Shown here: positions 1 through 27,200 of the stretch, in pieces
Numbering within the stretch: the stretch's first letter is position 1
Layout: each line of letters begins with the position of its first letter
Source: Sycon ciliatum
Taxonomy: Eukaryota; Porifera; Calcarea; Leucosolenida; Sycettidae
Reading direction: 5' to 3'
DNA length: 64,000 nt
Assembly (NCBI RefSeq): GCF_964019385.1
Contig: NC_088643.1
Location: 48,044,193 to 48,108,192, forward strand
The notes under the pieces: model-generated
What the model saw: only the letters and a program-made list of their open reading frames with translations
Database searches by the model: none
What the model was told of the DNA's origin: nothing
Made by a program: the position numbers and the translations under genes

Positions 1-221
1 GCGCATTCATTTGAAAAATGAGATAACAAGTAAGTAAAAGTTGATGTCTTGGTCTTCTAGACTTTTGTTTGGTTTGGCTGGTTTGCCGAGAAGACTGAAG
101 ACTGTGACTGTGACTGTGTTGGTAATTCCTGTGCGAGCAACAAGAAAATAGCCCGTGCAGTTTTGTTATTTCCACCAGCTGAGGTGTCGTCAGATCAGGT
201 CCTTTCCAGATACTGTTGACA

Positions 222-14577
<14,356 letters not shown>

Positions 14578-15398
14578 TACACGCACTCTCTGTGCTGCAT
14601 GTTAACATCCTAGCATGCTAGCATGTATGCCAGCAGCAGCTCTGGTTTGACAGGATTATAATGTACCTAGGTGCACCTACAAGTCGGCAGTCCCGTGCAA
14701 ATACAGGGAGCTGCGGCCTCCACCGGTTATCTGCTGTGCACTGTGAAGCATTGTGTATAGTTATCAGAGTGCTGGTTTCTCACGTCGCTTTGCTTGAAAT
14801 ACTCCGACATCAGAATGCCACTACGAACTCCAAGTTGCACGGCTCTAACCGAATTGCCGGTATTCAAACTGCTTGTTGCTTGCAGGTCAAGTCCTGTGCA
14901 GACAGCTCATATAGCAACACCAGCACTATAATTCTTCACTGATATACGCCAGCTCATCACTGGCTCTCTTTTATACACCTCTATTTCAGCTCCCATTAAT
15001 CTTATTTGCGTTTCAATTTTTGTTTTCCTCTTCCACCCTAGCAGCTGCACCTTTTTTTATTATTTGTAAGCGACAGTTTCTTACTTACATTTCTTAGCCT
15101 AGTTTTATTGTGCCTAGCCTACAGTTTCACCATTTGACTAGTAGCCCTGTAGCTGGTTTCAGCTGGTATCTGCAAGCATGCTCTGGGCACCATCCATATT
15201 GAGGATTCATATTTTAGAACGATTGCTGTAAGGTGAACGCCCGCATTCGTTTGTCTCTCTTATCAGCAAATTTCTATTACGCCGGCCATTTGTGTACACA
15301 ATATTGTAACATTTCCATAGGGTACTAGTAACGACGACTCTACCACACATAACTGCCCTATTGCAGTAGGAAAAAGCTGGCTGCTATATTAAAATATA
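14578..15398. other. 3' flank of the NRF-like gene, no further gene seen
   Basis: Downstream of the stop codon this stretch probably holds the 3' UTR. I see no AATAAA within the first kilobase, no long open frame and no repeat shared with the rest of the window. Confidence 0.4.
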
Positions 15399-15589
15399 CA
15401 GTCAATTTCGCTAATAAGTTATACCGACTGCGGATATAACAACAGAATTTCCATGCCCAGAGCAAAGTCCCATCTACTTCGAAGTAACTGTAATGCATAT
15501 ACATGTAATGAGACTTCGGGTATGACACTTCGCAAATAAGGACACTTTTCTAATGCCCCGCCGAGTGTCGTTATACGCAAAGTTGACTG
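15399..15589. mobile_element. MITE with CAGTCAA termini, 191 bp
   Basis: TA flanks at 15397-15398 and 15590-15591. The left end is CAGTCAATTTCGCTAATAAG and the right end, reverse-complemented, is CAGTCAACTTTGCGTATAAC. The CAGT start and TA target are Tc1/mariner-like. Non-coding. Confidence 0.83.
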
Positions 15590-15690
15590 TAGTAACGTTC
15601 AAACTAGCGCTTTTCCATAGCCAACTCGCCAACGTCGTATGCAGGCACTAATCGAATGAGCGGTGCAAGCCAATAGATATGCCAAATAAT

Positions 15691-16041
15691 CTGTCCCCGG
15701 GGAAAATCGTGGAAAAAATCCCGGAATTTGCGGGTAAAAATGGCATATGCGGTGAATTTGCCGTAAATATGCGGTGAATATTATTGATATACGGCAAGTT
15801 TGCAGTTGATATGAGGCAATTTTCAGTGAGTATGTAGTGAAATCAATCAGTTACAAGTCTCTGGTGTAAGCATTCGTCATATTTGAGTACAAAGCCGCCA
15901 CGATGAGACGTTGCTTACGAACAGTGCACTGTGTGTACGCGTAGTGCAACAAAAAATTGCGGAAAAATTGTGGAAAACGCGGTCTTTAAAAAAATCGCGG
16001 AAAAAACACGGCCTCGAAATCGCGATTTTCCCCGGGGACAG
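15691..16041. mobile_element. TIR element with CTGTCCCCGGGGAAAATCG termini, 351 bp
   Basis: The termini CTGTCCCCGGGGAAAATCG are inverted and near perfect. The trinucleotide AAT flanks both sides (15688-15690 and 16042-16044), a possible 3 bp target duplication. The interior has repeated GCGGTGAAT/ATATGCGG and GGAAAAA words. No coding sequence. The superfamily is not clear; a 3 bp duplication would suit PIF/Harbinger, but AAT is not the usual target. Confidence 0.75.
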
Positions 16042-16291
16042 AATGTTATGTGCAACTATATATACTAGACTTGGGAGGGCATTGCAGAGTACACTGTAGT
16101 TGCTAACAAAGTTCAAAGTCGTATGGTTGCCTATGACTTGTGCTCCTGAGCTGCGGGCCTACCATACCATGCACACATTGTACTGTGTGTGTGCAGTAGT
16201 GCAACTGGTGTGCAATGCCCTCCCATGTCTAGTTGCCCGTTATTTGGCATTATGACAGGTTGTGTCACCCGTGACCGTTCTGCTCCCTGCT

Positions 16292-16297
<6 letters not shown>

Positions 16298-16351
<54 letters not shown>

Positions 16352-16880
16352 ATGTACCACACGCACGCAAGCACACGCACAGACACACACACACACACAC
16401 ACACACACACAACCAGCAGAGGAGGAAACTACATGTACTGGCGAGTGTTGATGGACATTGACTGCTAGTGGAGTCTGGATGTACGCGGTGTGCAAGAAGA
16501 CTAGGAGGCAGCCGCGTTAGATGAGAAGTAGTTGTAGAAGTAGCAAGAGTCCATGATCCCCAGCGGGATTATGGGCTCTTGCCTTGGTAGTAGTATTAGT
16601 AGAGTTGAAGGAGAAGAGCAGATTGAAAACAGGATAAGAGATGTCACAGGCATAGCTACATGTATAATAGATTAACACAGCGAAATACAGGCCAGATGAA
16701 CATGCGCAGCTAGGATGATGATGAAACACAAAGCAAAGACGGAGGAGAATGATTCTAAGATGTCCTGTAGGTAGAGTCTCCACTGATGGATACAAGCGAC
16801 TACAAGCAGAGTTGCAGGGAGCGGATGAGATAGGGTTAAGTACGACAAAAGAAGAAAGGACATGCTCACACGCAAGCATG

Positions 16881-16932
<52 letters not shown>

Positions 16933-17328
16933 ACACACACACACACACACGACTGCAAGAGACTGTATACACTATTATTGATACGTCGATCTGCACCAGT
17001 AAAGCAGACACGGTGCGCAGGACACAGGCAATGGGAGCGCGGCGGTGGAGACTAGTGCCTACTGGCCACAGGAGTAAATGAAGAAGAAGAGTGTACATAG
17101 TCACATCAGGTCATTGCTAACCACCCGCTTAGCTGCAGGCCAAGCAGGTGAGCACAAGTAAATTAACGGAATGCATGGCATGGGCGTGTGTGTCCACCTG
17201 ACCAAGCCAAAGAAATACGGAGAAATGAACACCAAAGGAGAGTGGGGATAAAGCAACACAAAGGCAGCCACCAGTAAAACGCCACTGCAAGTGTCTACAG
17301 AAAGCACAAAAAGCACAAAAGCGTGCAT

Positions 17329-17393
<65 letters not shown>

Positions 17394-17446
17394 TGCAAGA
17401 GTAAGGCAAGATGCTATGTACATACTTTCTGTCATGTACCCCGTCC

Positions 17447-17492
<46 letters not shown>

Positions 17493-17498
17493 TGTGTG
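16298..17498. repeat. Cluster of (CA)n and (GT)n microsatellites
   Basis: CA runs at about 16298-16350, 16380-16409, 16884-16950 and 17331-17391, and a GT run at 17449-17498 leading into SINE copy C. Between them I see no exon; the open frames are Cys/Val or His/Thr artefacts. Confidence 0.88.
16543..16582. mobile_element. AAGAGT micro-hairpin element, member 2
   Basis: A 40-nt imperfect palindrome: GCAAGAGTCCATGATCCC, loop CAGC, GGGATTATGGGCTCTTGC. The core matches the copies at 29743 and 35632. No clean flanking duplication was found. Confidence 0.6.
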
Positions 17499-17499
17499 T

Positions 17500-17905
17500 C
17501 CCATATGGTGCAGTGGTATGTGCAGCGATTTCAATCGATAGATTGCGGGTTCGATTCCCGACGATTATGGTCACACACGTCTTTCTTCTCTTTCTCAGAC
17601 TCTTCCTGACTTTTTCTTTCATTCTCCTGGGTGGTTACCAACAGCCAGTGCATGCCGGAGTATGTGGTGTGATGTGTGTGCGGGAAAAAATAAATAAAAT
17701 AAAATGAAAAGACCAAAAATAGGGATTCACTGGCCAGAAAATGTCACTCCAAATAGCTGTATGTGGAGACCAGGCTGAATAGTGACGGTCAATTCTTCAG
17801 CCTTGCAAACTGGTTGAATGGTGTAATCCCAGCACAAGTTGCTATGGCTTCTGCCGTAGCATTGCTATCATCGCCTCTGGCGATGGGCGTCAAAGGTCAA
17901 AAGGT
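17500..17905 (+). mobile_element. tRNA-derived SINE, full-length copy C
   Basis: A box TGGTGCAGTGG at 17506-17516 and B box GGTTCGATTCC at 17548-17558. Body, A-rich linker (AAATAAATAAAATAAAATG-like) and GACCAAAAATAGGG 3' module are in the same order as copy A at 2868. It ends GTCAAAGGTCAAAAGG followed by GT then GA repeats. Preceded by (GT)n. Confidence 0.88.
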
Positions 17906-17938
17906 GTGTGTGTGTGTGTGTGTGTGAGTGTGGGTGTG

Positions 17939-18417
<479 letters not shown>

Positions 18418-18770
18418 TTATGCCGTGCTATCAGGAGTAGAGAGGTCGACAACAAAAGTTCGTACTTTGAAGTGAGATTTGACCGTTACGGCCTGGAGTA
18501 ACGAAAATTCGTACAACATTCGTCAACTTTCGACGGAAAAGAGCTCAACAGCATCTATGTTCCTTGCAATTACCGTATTGTCACGAGGTCATAGATGACC
18601 CTACATACCGTCACACACTTGGAGGGTGCATGTCTGACTGTCAACAATTATTTCCTGCAGTCGAGGAAAAACTTCAAGTTCCCACTGTTGTGCAAGCTCT
18701 GAATCAACTCGGACTTGCGTAGATTCTTTCGTTGCCGCCTGATACGTCGAACGCTACGGAATTTAGTATC

Positions 18771-18806
18771 AAGAGTACATAACCTCCCAAGAGTGTGTTA
18801 CTCAGG
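18771..18806. mobile_element. AAGAGT micro-hairpin element, member 3
   Basis: CAAGAGTACATAACCTCCC followed by AAGAGTGTGTTACTC aligns closely with the 10881 copy. A half-site in reverse orientation (GAGTTACACACTCTTG) lies at 19380-19395. The surrounding 18415-19064 holds no gene that I can see. Confidence 0.5.
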
Positions 18807-19064
18807 ATACCCCTTCTATAGGGTCTACCAACGGCGAAAACTCACATCACATGGTGCAGTGTTGTGCGTTCCCAGCCAGTTTTTAGCCAGCAGTGGAGTA
18901 GTAAATAGCACTCCCTGACAGAAACCCATCCAGCTACATGTCTATGTGAGTCATCAGCTTGATCATGGCAGATATTTGGATTGCGCGCACGCCGGCCGTC
19001 GTTGTACATAGTGCGAAATGTCTTGGATCACGTCATGTGAGTTTTCACCGCCGGAGACCTCATA

Positions 19065-19373
19065 CCGTATGTCCGCACCTATAAAGCCATGGAAGGATAT
19101 TCGATTACAAAGCCAGTCTCAGTAATAAAGCCAGGGGCTTCATAAATGAAATGACATTTGAAGTATCTTTTGTAAAAAATGAAGGAATAAGTATTATACT
19201 AACAAACTTACAGCCCAGCAGGAAGGGTGGACAAGTGGATCTAGATTGAAATTTCTGTGTGGACTTTGACTTTTATGGCATGGTGTAGTGGGCGAGTCAT
19301 TTTGCATCAAATAGCTAGGAAAGCAGCGGTGTTTCGAATATAAAGTCATGGCTTTACAGGCGCTGACATACGG
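19065..19373. mobile_element. CCGTA-type MITE, 309 bp, AAAGCC motifs
   Basis: TA flanks at 19063-19064 and 19374-19375. The left end is CCGTATGTCCGCACCTATAA and the right end, reverse-complemented, is CCGTATGTCAGCGCCTGTAA; both continue into AGCCATG. The interior has ACAAAGCCAG and ATAAAGCCAGG. Architecture is as at 12701 and 13604. Confidence 0.83.
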
Positions 19374-19375
19374 TA

Positions 19376-20379
19376 TGCAGAGTTACACACTCTTGAGAGC
19401 TTATTTACTTTTGGTAGTACATGTGTGCGCAACCTCTCTAGTTTTAAGCCTGCCGTTTAAGCGACATTACGGTCAGAGAGATACAAGAAGAGACGTCCAG
19501 TATGGATTCACTAACCATCATGGTGCTAGGCTGTCATCGTCATCATTCATCAATGCACGTCTTGACGCTGCTCACTATTTCTGAAACAGCATCCTGCATG
19601 GACAGCCAAGAGAGAAGGGAATTGTTAAACTCACACACTCACAATATGCGCACAGTTATTTAAAGCAATAGGTATATCCTGGCGTGTGAATACAGTGTCC
19701 AGAAGTCAGAGCACAGCAGATCTGCACAGGGTAGCGGTGAAAACTGCACTGCACGTCCAAGGAATCTGATGCTATTGATGACATCAATTCGCAGCACCAG
19801 GTCATCTGTTATAGCGCAGTGAAACTTCAGAACCACCAAAGGACACGTAAATCAGGAATGAACATTAATATTTGTTAACTCCACGGTTCGCGCGAGACTC
19901 GGTTCAACCAAATTTTCCGCATCCGTAGGAACGCCACCACCCTCAAGGATCAAGGTGCAGACGCAGCTCCTAAAGCGGTGGATGGAACAGTATCCGACGA
20001 AAAGAACACGTTTGTTTAGAATCACAAAATCCGCTTTTAAGTTCGTGTACCTTCTCCGTTCGCGAACAGGAAAGCAAACTTTTGCATTTCTCGTCCCAAA
20101 AAAGGAGTCAGCACACAAAGCATGGATTCGTCCCAGGACAGTCATAAATTTACTACGTTGTACTGTCGATACATGTGCACAACCTGTCAACACCATGGGA
20201 GTGCAAATTCTGTTTGCTGGCCCTCTACGAAATGGAAAATTCGTCACCGAGCTCAACTTTCCTTGGTGTGCGAACCAGAACACGAAATTCGCCTTGCTAA
20301 ACCTCCAAGTCCGAGGTATCGAGTATACAGAACTAGCATCGCACAACAAGCTCACCTATCTTGATAAACTACAACTTAC
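19376..20379. other. No supported gene; overlapping open frames on both strands
   Basis: Open frames of about 167 codons occur on both strands between 19852 and 20455. I recognise neither product, and an antisense pair of similar length is more like a repeat than a gene. Composition is unremarkable. Confidence 0.35.
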
Positions 20380-20543
20380 AATTGGCTTGTCTTCGACTAT
20401 GGTGTTGATGATCTTTGAAGCAGCAGGACACAGGCTGCTCAGCGGGCACGAGTAGAGGGAGAGTAGTTCAGCACGACTGTAGGCTACGCGTGTCCTGGTG
20501 GACAGCACATTTGCCGAGCTTGCCATGGAGCGCGCGTTACAGT
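20380..20543 (-). CDS. Internal exon with eIF4E-binding-like motif YSRAELL
   Basis: On the minus strand an acceptor (TTGGTGACAG) precedes 164 nt of open frame that ends at a strong donor (GTAAGT). Phase in is 1 and phase out is 0. The peptide reads CNARSMASSANVLSTRTR, VAYSRAELLSLYSCPLSS, then LCPAASKIINTIVEDKPI. YSRAELL fits the YxxxxL-hydrophobic eIF4E-binding consensus, preceded by basic residues as in 4E-BP-type and 4E-T-type proteins (family knowledge); the assignment is inference. It could be a downstream exon of the minus-strand gene at 22524-29019, but the phases do not join directly, so an intervening exon would be needed. It could also belong to a separate gene. Confidence 0.5.
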
Positions 20544-21856
20544 CTGTCACCAACAGGTATGCACACACACATACGAGACACACAGCTATAAGCTATTGGC
20601 AACAACCCCCTCCCCTCTGAAAGATTCACTTCTAAATGGCAAATCCCTGTAGGATATGCAGCCTATGTGCTAGTCAGATGTTCCAAGAAAGAAAGCAAAC
20701 ATGCCACATGCACACACAGAAGACACTAACAAGAACTACATGTAACTACAGCTATAAGAACTACTTCAAAGTAATAGCAATTTGAGCTATCTAAGCTATC
20801 TCAGCTATTCATCATGGCCAATACTGCCACACCAGCACGATAGAAGTACTTCAGTAAGTGAATATCATAGAGTACTGTTGACCCCCTCCCTCCAACGCCA
20901 TGCTGCTTCCCAGCTGGTTTTTGGCAGGGGGCAGGAAATAGATCAAGGCTTCTCAGGTGCAGTACTATTTCCAACTACACGAAAGATCAAACTTGCCGTG
21001 CTCGATTGTGCACATCTTTTTGTCCACAGGCATACCCGCACTGCACTGGATAGCGTACAGTCGTGCATGCGTCGGTTAAACACCGTATTTTGATGCATGC
21101 GCTGAAGTCTTTTCACGGGTAGAAATTCGACAGGGGGCGGACCAACGGCCCATTGAGCATTTTATGTCACCGTACACAGGATCTACGGGTATTTCAGGCT
21201 GCGTTTACATGAGAAGTTTCAACCAGTGTTGAAAGTCTGTGCGGTGGAAAATAAAGGTGGGTATTTACATCAAGATTGTTGACCCAGCCGAAGTACTGAT
21301 ATGCCAACAAAAGTCCATTTCTCTAGACTGGTATGGTCGCGCGACTACTTTCGCGGGGAAATTCGGATCTGCAATGCCATTCAGTCCTAACGCGAAGTAC
21401 GCATATGTATGGCAGTACGATATCTCAACGATTTCAAACCCCTCCTAGGGGGAGGGTTGGAATCAACCCGGGCCAAGCGCAATGCGTCATGTAAACAATC
21501 CAGCCAATTTGTGTTCATGGCAGGTTGAAACTTGACACGGGGGCTGAAAAACCGCAAGCGCAGACTCAATGCCTGCGATAGAATAATGAGCATCACTTTC
21601 CATCTCACTCACACACCAATTAATCTGCCTGGACAATTGAATTAGAACGCTTTGTTAGCCCAGGACAACATTCACTGCAGCTCTAGTATTAAACGTTATA
21701 ATACAATGCAAACTACTCTAACCGGCGGCGTTTGTAGAACAGTTCAGTTCAGTATTCTTTTCTGAAAGGCGATCTTCAATCTGAACATGACCATATATGT
21801 ACACACACGCACACACACGCACACACATGCACACACATGCACACACACACACACAT

Positions 21857-21913
<57 letters not shown>

Positions 21914-22012
21914 CACACACATATGTACACACATGCACACAAGCGGGCATGTAGTGGAAAGACGGGAAGAAAAAAAAGCAAGTCGAGGGCGGAATGGCCG
22001 GGTATCAAACTA
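20544..22012. other. No gene recognised; (CA)n at 21797-21944
   Basis: Contains a mixed CA microsatellite with TGCACACACA interruptions (21797-21944) and single-copy DNA without a convincing exon. Confidence 0.4.
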
Positions 22013-22265
22013 CAGTCCATTTCAAAACTATAGACGCGTAGGGTTTTTGAAATATTTCAAATTTGGCTGGAACTTTTTGAGAATAGTTTTCGGAATATTG
22101 CTCAGGACCGCTCCACAATTACTCTCATATAGTTTCTAAACGATTGGATAACAGACGCCCAATTTGGAAAAATGTATGCACAAAGTGATCACAGATTTTA
22201 TGTGGTATAGATGCTGGTATAACGGTTTTTGCCTAGGTACGCGTCTATAGTTTTGAAATGAACTG
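22013..22265. mobile_element. MITE with CAGTYCATTTCAAAAC termini, 253 bp
   Basis: TA flanks at 22011-22012 and 22266-22267. The left end is CAGTCCATTTCAAAACTATA and the right end, reverse-complemented, is CAGTTCATTTCAAAACTATA; both extend to GACGCGTA. That is about 28 bp of terminal inverted repeat with one mismatch. Tc1/mariner-like CAGT ends and TA target. Non-coding. Confidence 0.88.
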
Positions 22266-22523
22266 TACAAAGTCCAATGCCAGACTGCAACAACAAAGAC
22301 AAGTACCAAATTGTAAGAAAGAGAAAGACGTCCACACAGAGTACAATACAACAGATAGCACACAACACTACACATGACCGGAGGAAGGAGACTACATGTA
22401 CTTCGATTGGTGTCAGATGTACCTACAGAAGCTTGGAACATATTGCAATATAACTAGACGGCATGCAATGCTGCTACATGTGCACGAGTAAGCATGCACA
22501 CAAGCAGCTCTCATCACACAAAC

Positions 22524-22654
22524 CGTTAACAGAATGTTCCGAATTCTGGAGTGCACGTCGTCAAGCAGCGCTTGGCTGCCAGCCGTGACATTTTGGATAA
22601 GAGCATAAAGATTCCCCGTTTGAATGTCTAAATCGAAGCACAAACAATGCCGCA

Positions 22655-22704
<50 letters not shown>

Positions 22705-24250
22705 CCCACACACACAAGCATACATGCAGAAAGAGTAAGCACATGAAAGTAGATAAAAAAATTCATTTCTTCATTACTTCAAGACGATACTTGACCCACA
22801 TGTAGTGCATTGGAACTCGTGCCAGATGGGTCTATCCAGTGCCTTCGGAGCAAGCGCTTGCAGGTCGGGGCTCTACACGGTCAGTACACGAAAAGTACAA
22901 ATCTGCCTGCATTTTGCAAATGCACAAATACAAGCAAGACTGCATAGTGCATACTGAACAAGACACGGCGTACACACGACTTTACTCTTACCCTGCAGCA
23001 CACTGGTCGGCAAAGCAAACTTGACTTTTTGGCCTTCATCCATGAGCATAGCACCAGCTATGGCATTGCACTTGCCAAGGTTCACCAGCCGGTAATCGTC
23101 AACCTGCACTTACAAATATCAATACAATGGAATAGCAGCAGCAGCAACAGCAGCAGCAACCACTACTGATCAGCAACTAAATTGCTTCCTAAAATCCCAA
23201 GTCTCTTCTTTCTTTTGATGAAAATACCAAAAGGCGAGTACAACAAAGCTCTCTCCCTCTCCTCCTCACCCCCCCCCCCCTCTCTTTATAGGAAAGGGGA
23301 CTAAAGCCAGTTGACAACGCAATTGCCATTGTTCGCCAAGAAAACATACTGGGACTGGTTAGCAGAACACAGGAACACGCACTGCACCGGCACTTACTAC
23401 TTACCGAGGGCGACCGGACAAGTGCACTTTTCGACGGCGGCTGTTGCTTTTGCTCTTGCTGTTGCACCGACTGCACTGGCCTGGCTGGCTCTGGTGGTGA
23501 TGCTGCAGAAGCCACTGCTGCCATTGCTGCAGGGGCAATATCTGCTGATTGCCGACGAACTGACACGGGTCTGCCAGCAGGCACAGTGGCATGAGAACTG
23601 AAAGTCGAGCTTCTATTGGATGACAATGGAACTGGTGTCACGGTAGTGACTGCTGCAGCTGCTGAAGTTGTGGCCACGACAGGTGTTGCGGTGGTGTTGA
23701 GAGGTACCTGGCTACTGCTGGCCTCTGTTAGAGCAGCAGCAACAGGAGCGGCAACAGGAGCGGCAGCGGCAGCAGCAGTCCCAGTATCAAAAGAGAGACT
23801 AGTGAATCGGAGGTTTGTTTCGGAAATTTCGGAAGTTGAAAATGTGGGCAAGGAGCCACGGACCACAACTCGTCCCCTGCCACGGCCAGATTGGTGGGAG
23901 GCATTAGGAGACTGAGAGACACGACCATTCGACGCAAACACAGAACGGGATAGTTCGTTCAGCGAGATCGTGTGGGTAGTGGTACCGGTAGCATTGATAA
24001 TCGTGGTGCTATGTGCACCGTTGTTGTTGGTAGTAGTGGTAGTGTTTGCAGTGCTGTTGCTGCTGCCATTGATAGTGTTTGTGCTATCAGTGTAGCTGCT
24101 GGCATCTGGACTGCTGCTAGCAGGAGTGTTGGAGCTAGCATTACTGACGAGGGGTAGACCGCCTGGTAGAGAAGAGGATGCTGCACGTGATCGGATACCA
24201 CGCCCGATTCCTGGAACTACATGTACACACACACACACACACGCACACAA

Positions 24251-24284
<34 letters not shown>

Positions 24285-27200
24285 ACACGTGCGCACACAC
24301 ACGGATGCAAATGCGCACGTGTACACACAACACATGCGAGAGACACACCATGAGAGTCCGAGATACGCTCACAGAAAAATGGCACACAAGAGAATCTGCG
24401 AAATCATTCAGCCCTGGGTTGGCTCAATCTAATGCCCGGTATAGCATGCACAGGTAACTGTGATCAGTAAGCTTTTTACTAAGTTTTCAGTAGTGTACAT
24501 TCCCACTCACGGGCACATGGTTTCCACTGATCAGTCGGCAACATGGTCTACAAAGTACAAGTGATCTACTTCAAACTTGCAACTTGACTTCAGCTTGCAA
24601 GCGAGGCATATGCCGGTCATGGATTACAAGAACTGTCATCAGCAGCAAATGTGACTGGCAGGTAGTCAAGTCAAATGTGTTGAACTCCATAGTGCTACTT
24701 ACAACACGGTCCATTGCGCAAAGAGATACAGCAATGCTTTGCACCGACACAGGAATTACGCAAGGTGCAACAACGACACCCAACGTGTGCAAAGCAAGCT
24801 CACGCGTAACAGGACTATAGGATAGTTGCAAAAAGCAACGTTTCACGCTGCTCGCACCATGAGTCCAGCACAATAACGTACGGTCTATCTCATTGTTCTG
24901 AACTTTGCACAGCTGCATGGCATGTTAAAAGTTTGACCACTGCACTTGGTGCAATTCACAAATTTCTGCTAGTGCGACAATCAACACACTTTCCCGCCAG
25001 GAAGCTGGAAAACACTGACAGGCAACTAAGAGTGATGCTTCGTATGCTTGAGCGCGTACTAATAATTGCCGGCACGCATATCTCACATAACTAGTTCATA
25101 ATATGCCTCAGGGTGGCCAACAAGACTCTTTCACTGTTTCTCTCACCCCCCCCCCCCCCCCCCCCCCTCTCTCTCCATACGAGTATACCCCAGAAACATT
25201 CTATTCAGACATACCAATGCTGACTGTGTGAGTGTGCGGTGCACTAATCAGAAACATTCTATTCAGACATACCAATGCTGACTGTGTGAGTGTGCGGTGC
25301 ACTAATCAGAAACATTCTATTCAGACATACCAACGCTGACTGTGTGCGTGTGCGGTGCACTAATAGAGCCGGCAGGGGAGCTCAGACGCTTTCCAAGCAC
25401 ATTACAGCTTGTAGTCGCTGCAAAGTGATAAAGGCAAGCACACCAGCAGCCAAATATTTATCACGGACACATAAACAATAAACATTGAAGTCCCTGGGAC
25501 CATTACTAGCATGCCAATTTACGTGTCAGTTTTGAAGGGGGGGGGGGGGGGGGGGGGAGTGTGTCAGTCCTCTATGTATTATTTTGCTTGGGCATCGCAT
25601 AGAATGAAACTTGAGTTGCAAGCGAAACCTGGTTCAGCATTCTTTGTAAGGAAGTTCTATCCATTGTGGTGTTGAGCTCCATGGGGACAGATGGATAATT
25701 CCACTATGTGTCTCTTGTTCTTAACTGGCTAGTAAGAACACGTCATAAACTGTGAGTAGACTTGCACATATATGCACTGGGTCCTTCATGCCCAACTACT
25801 GTAGAAGTGAATGCTTTGAGAGCTGTAGAGGTGATCGGTGGTATCAGTACATGGACAAACAGACTTCGCCCTATCCTACGACTACATTAGATGCATTGAC
25901 CTTGCCAAATACATCAGGCACTAAACTGTCATTAACCGACTAACTCAAAAGATGCACATGCACGTGCACGTGCACACACACACACTTCAGTACACACTTC
26001 ACAGGGGCGTAGCACCCGCTACGACTGGTACGACCATGGCCGTACCACTTTTCGAAAAGTGCGGTCCGTCCGGAACGTGCAAAACCGTAATAAAAAAAAT
26101 CAGGATCCATCAATGCATATGCGCAGACTTTGACCTTTTTCTAGACTCGTACTCGTAGATCTGTTGTGCATCTGCAGTCGTACTGAGTACTGTATACATG
26201 TACTCGACTGCGCACTGCGCCAGAAGTAACCCAGAACGCAGGATTTTGTGTCTTTTTTACAAAAATTTCCCGGGGGCGGACCCCCTCCAACACGGCCTTC
26301 GGTCGTACCACTTCCAAAACCCCTCCTACGCCCCTGCTTCAGTACACACACACACACACACACACACAATCGGGACCCACTCGTTTACCTTACCTGAGCT
26401 ACTGACTTGGACATGGTGGGTGTGCGGAGCAGTTTGCTGTTTTAGAATTCTTCTGCTGACACCGTTGACAGAATCAGCGCATGCTGAAATGGTACCGGAA
26501 ATGACACAATGACAAAAAAGAGCGAGCAGATTGTACATGTGCAATTGGACAGTGGCTACTGTTCCTACACCGCCTAATATGTCTCCCCTGGAAACCGGAT
26601 TGTGGGAACGCGGGGGGTCAACGATATTAAGAGAGTTACTACATGCACCGTAACATGTTTACGGTGCATGTAGTAACTCTCCAGATGGTCCAACTCCACA
26701 TAAACCCCTGCCATGCTATCATTCTCTGAATAGCATTATACATTTTCGTGATGTAATGACTGTGCACAAAGCCTCATGGCGTATGGCCCACCTCGCATCT
26801 CCAAGGCCTGCTTAGAGTAGGTTAACATTAGGCATTTGTACACTCTCTGGGCCAGGGAGTAGTAAAATACATAAACACCGTTTAGTAGTAAAAATGCAGT
26901 ATGTACTTTACGCCTTAAAAACCTATTACTGTAAAGCGACAAACTTTCGCGGCGAACAAATTTAGCATTTTCATAAATTGGGCTGGTTTACGATGAGAAA
27001 CTTTTGCGATTCTATCTCTTCAGTCGGATCTTGTACTGTCTACAATCAATGTACAGAGGGGTTTGCGGCGATTTATATTCGCGAATGTGTGATGGTCGTG
27101 AAAATAGCGAAATTTAATCTCTAGCGAAAGTTTCTCGCTTTACAGTATATAAATATTGAAAGAAAATAGTGAGCGCACTCATACCACGACACCCATTGAA

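Noticed and set aside
19852-20455. Two overlapping antisense frames of about 167 codons
   Set aside because: Neither product is recognisable, and the mirror-image length suggests a low-stop-codon segment rather than a gene.
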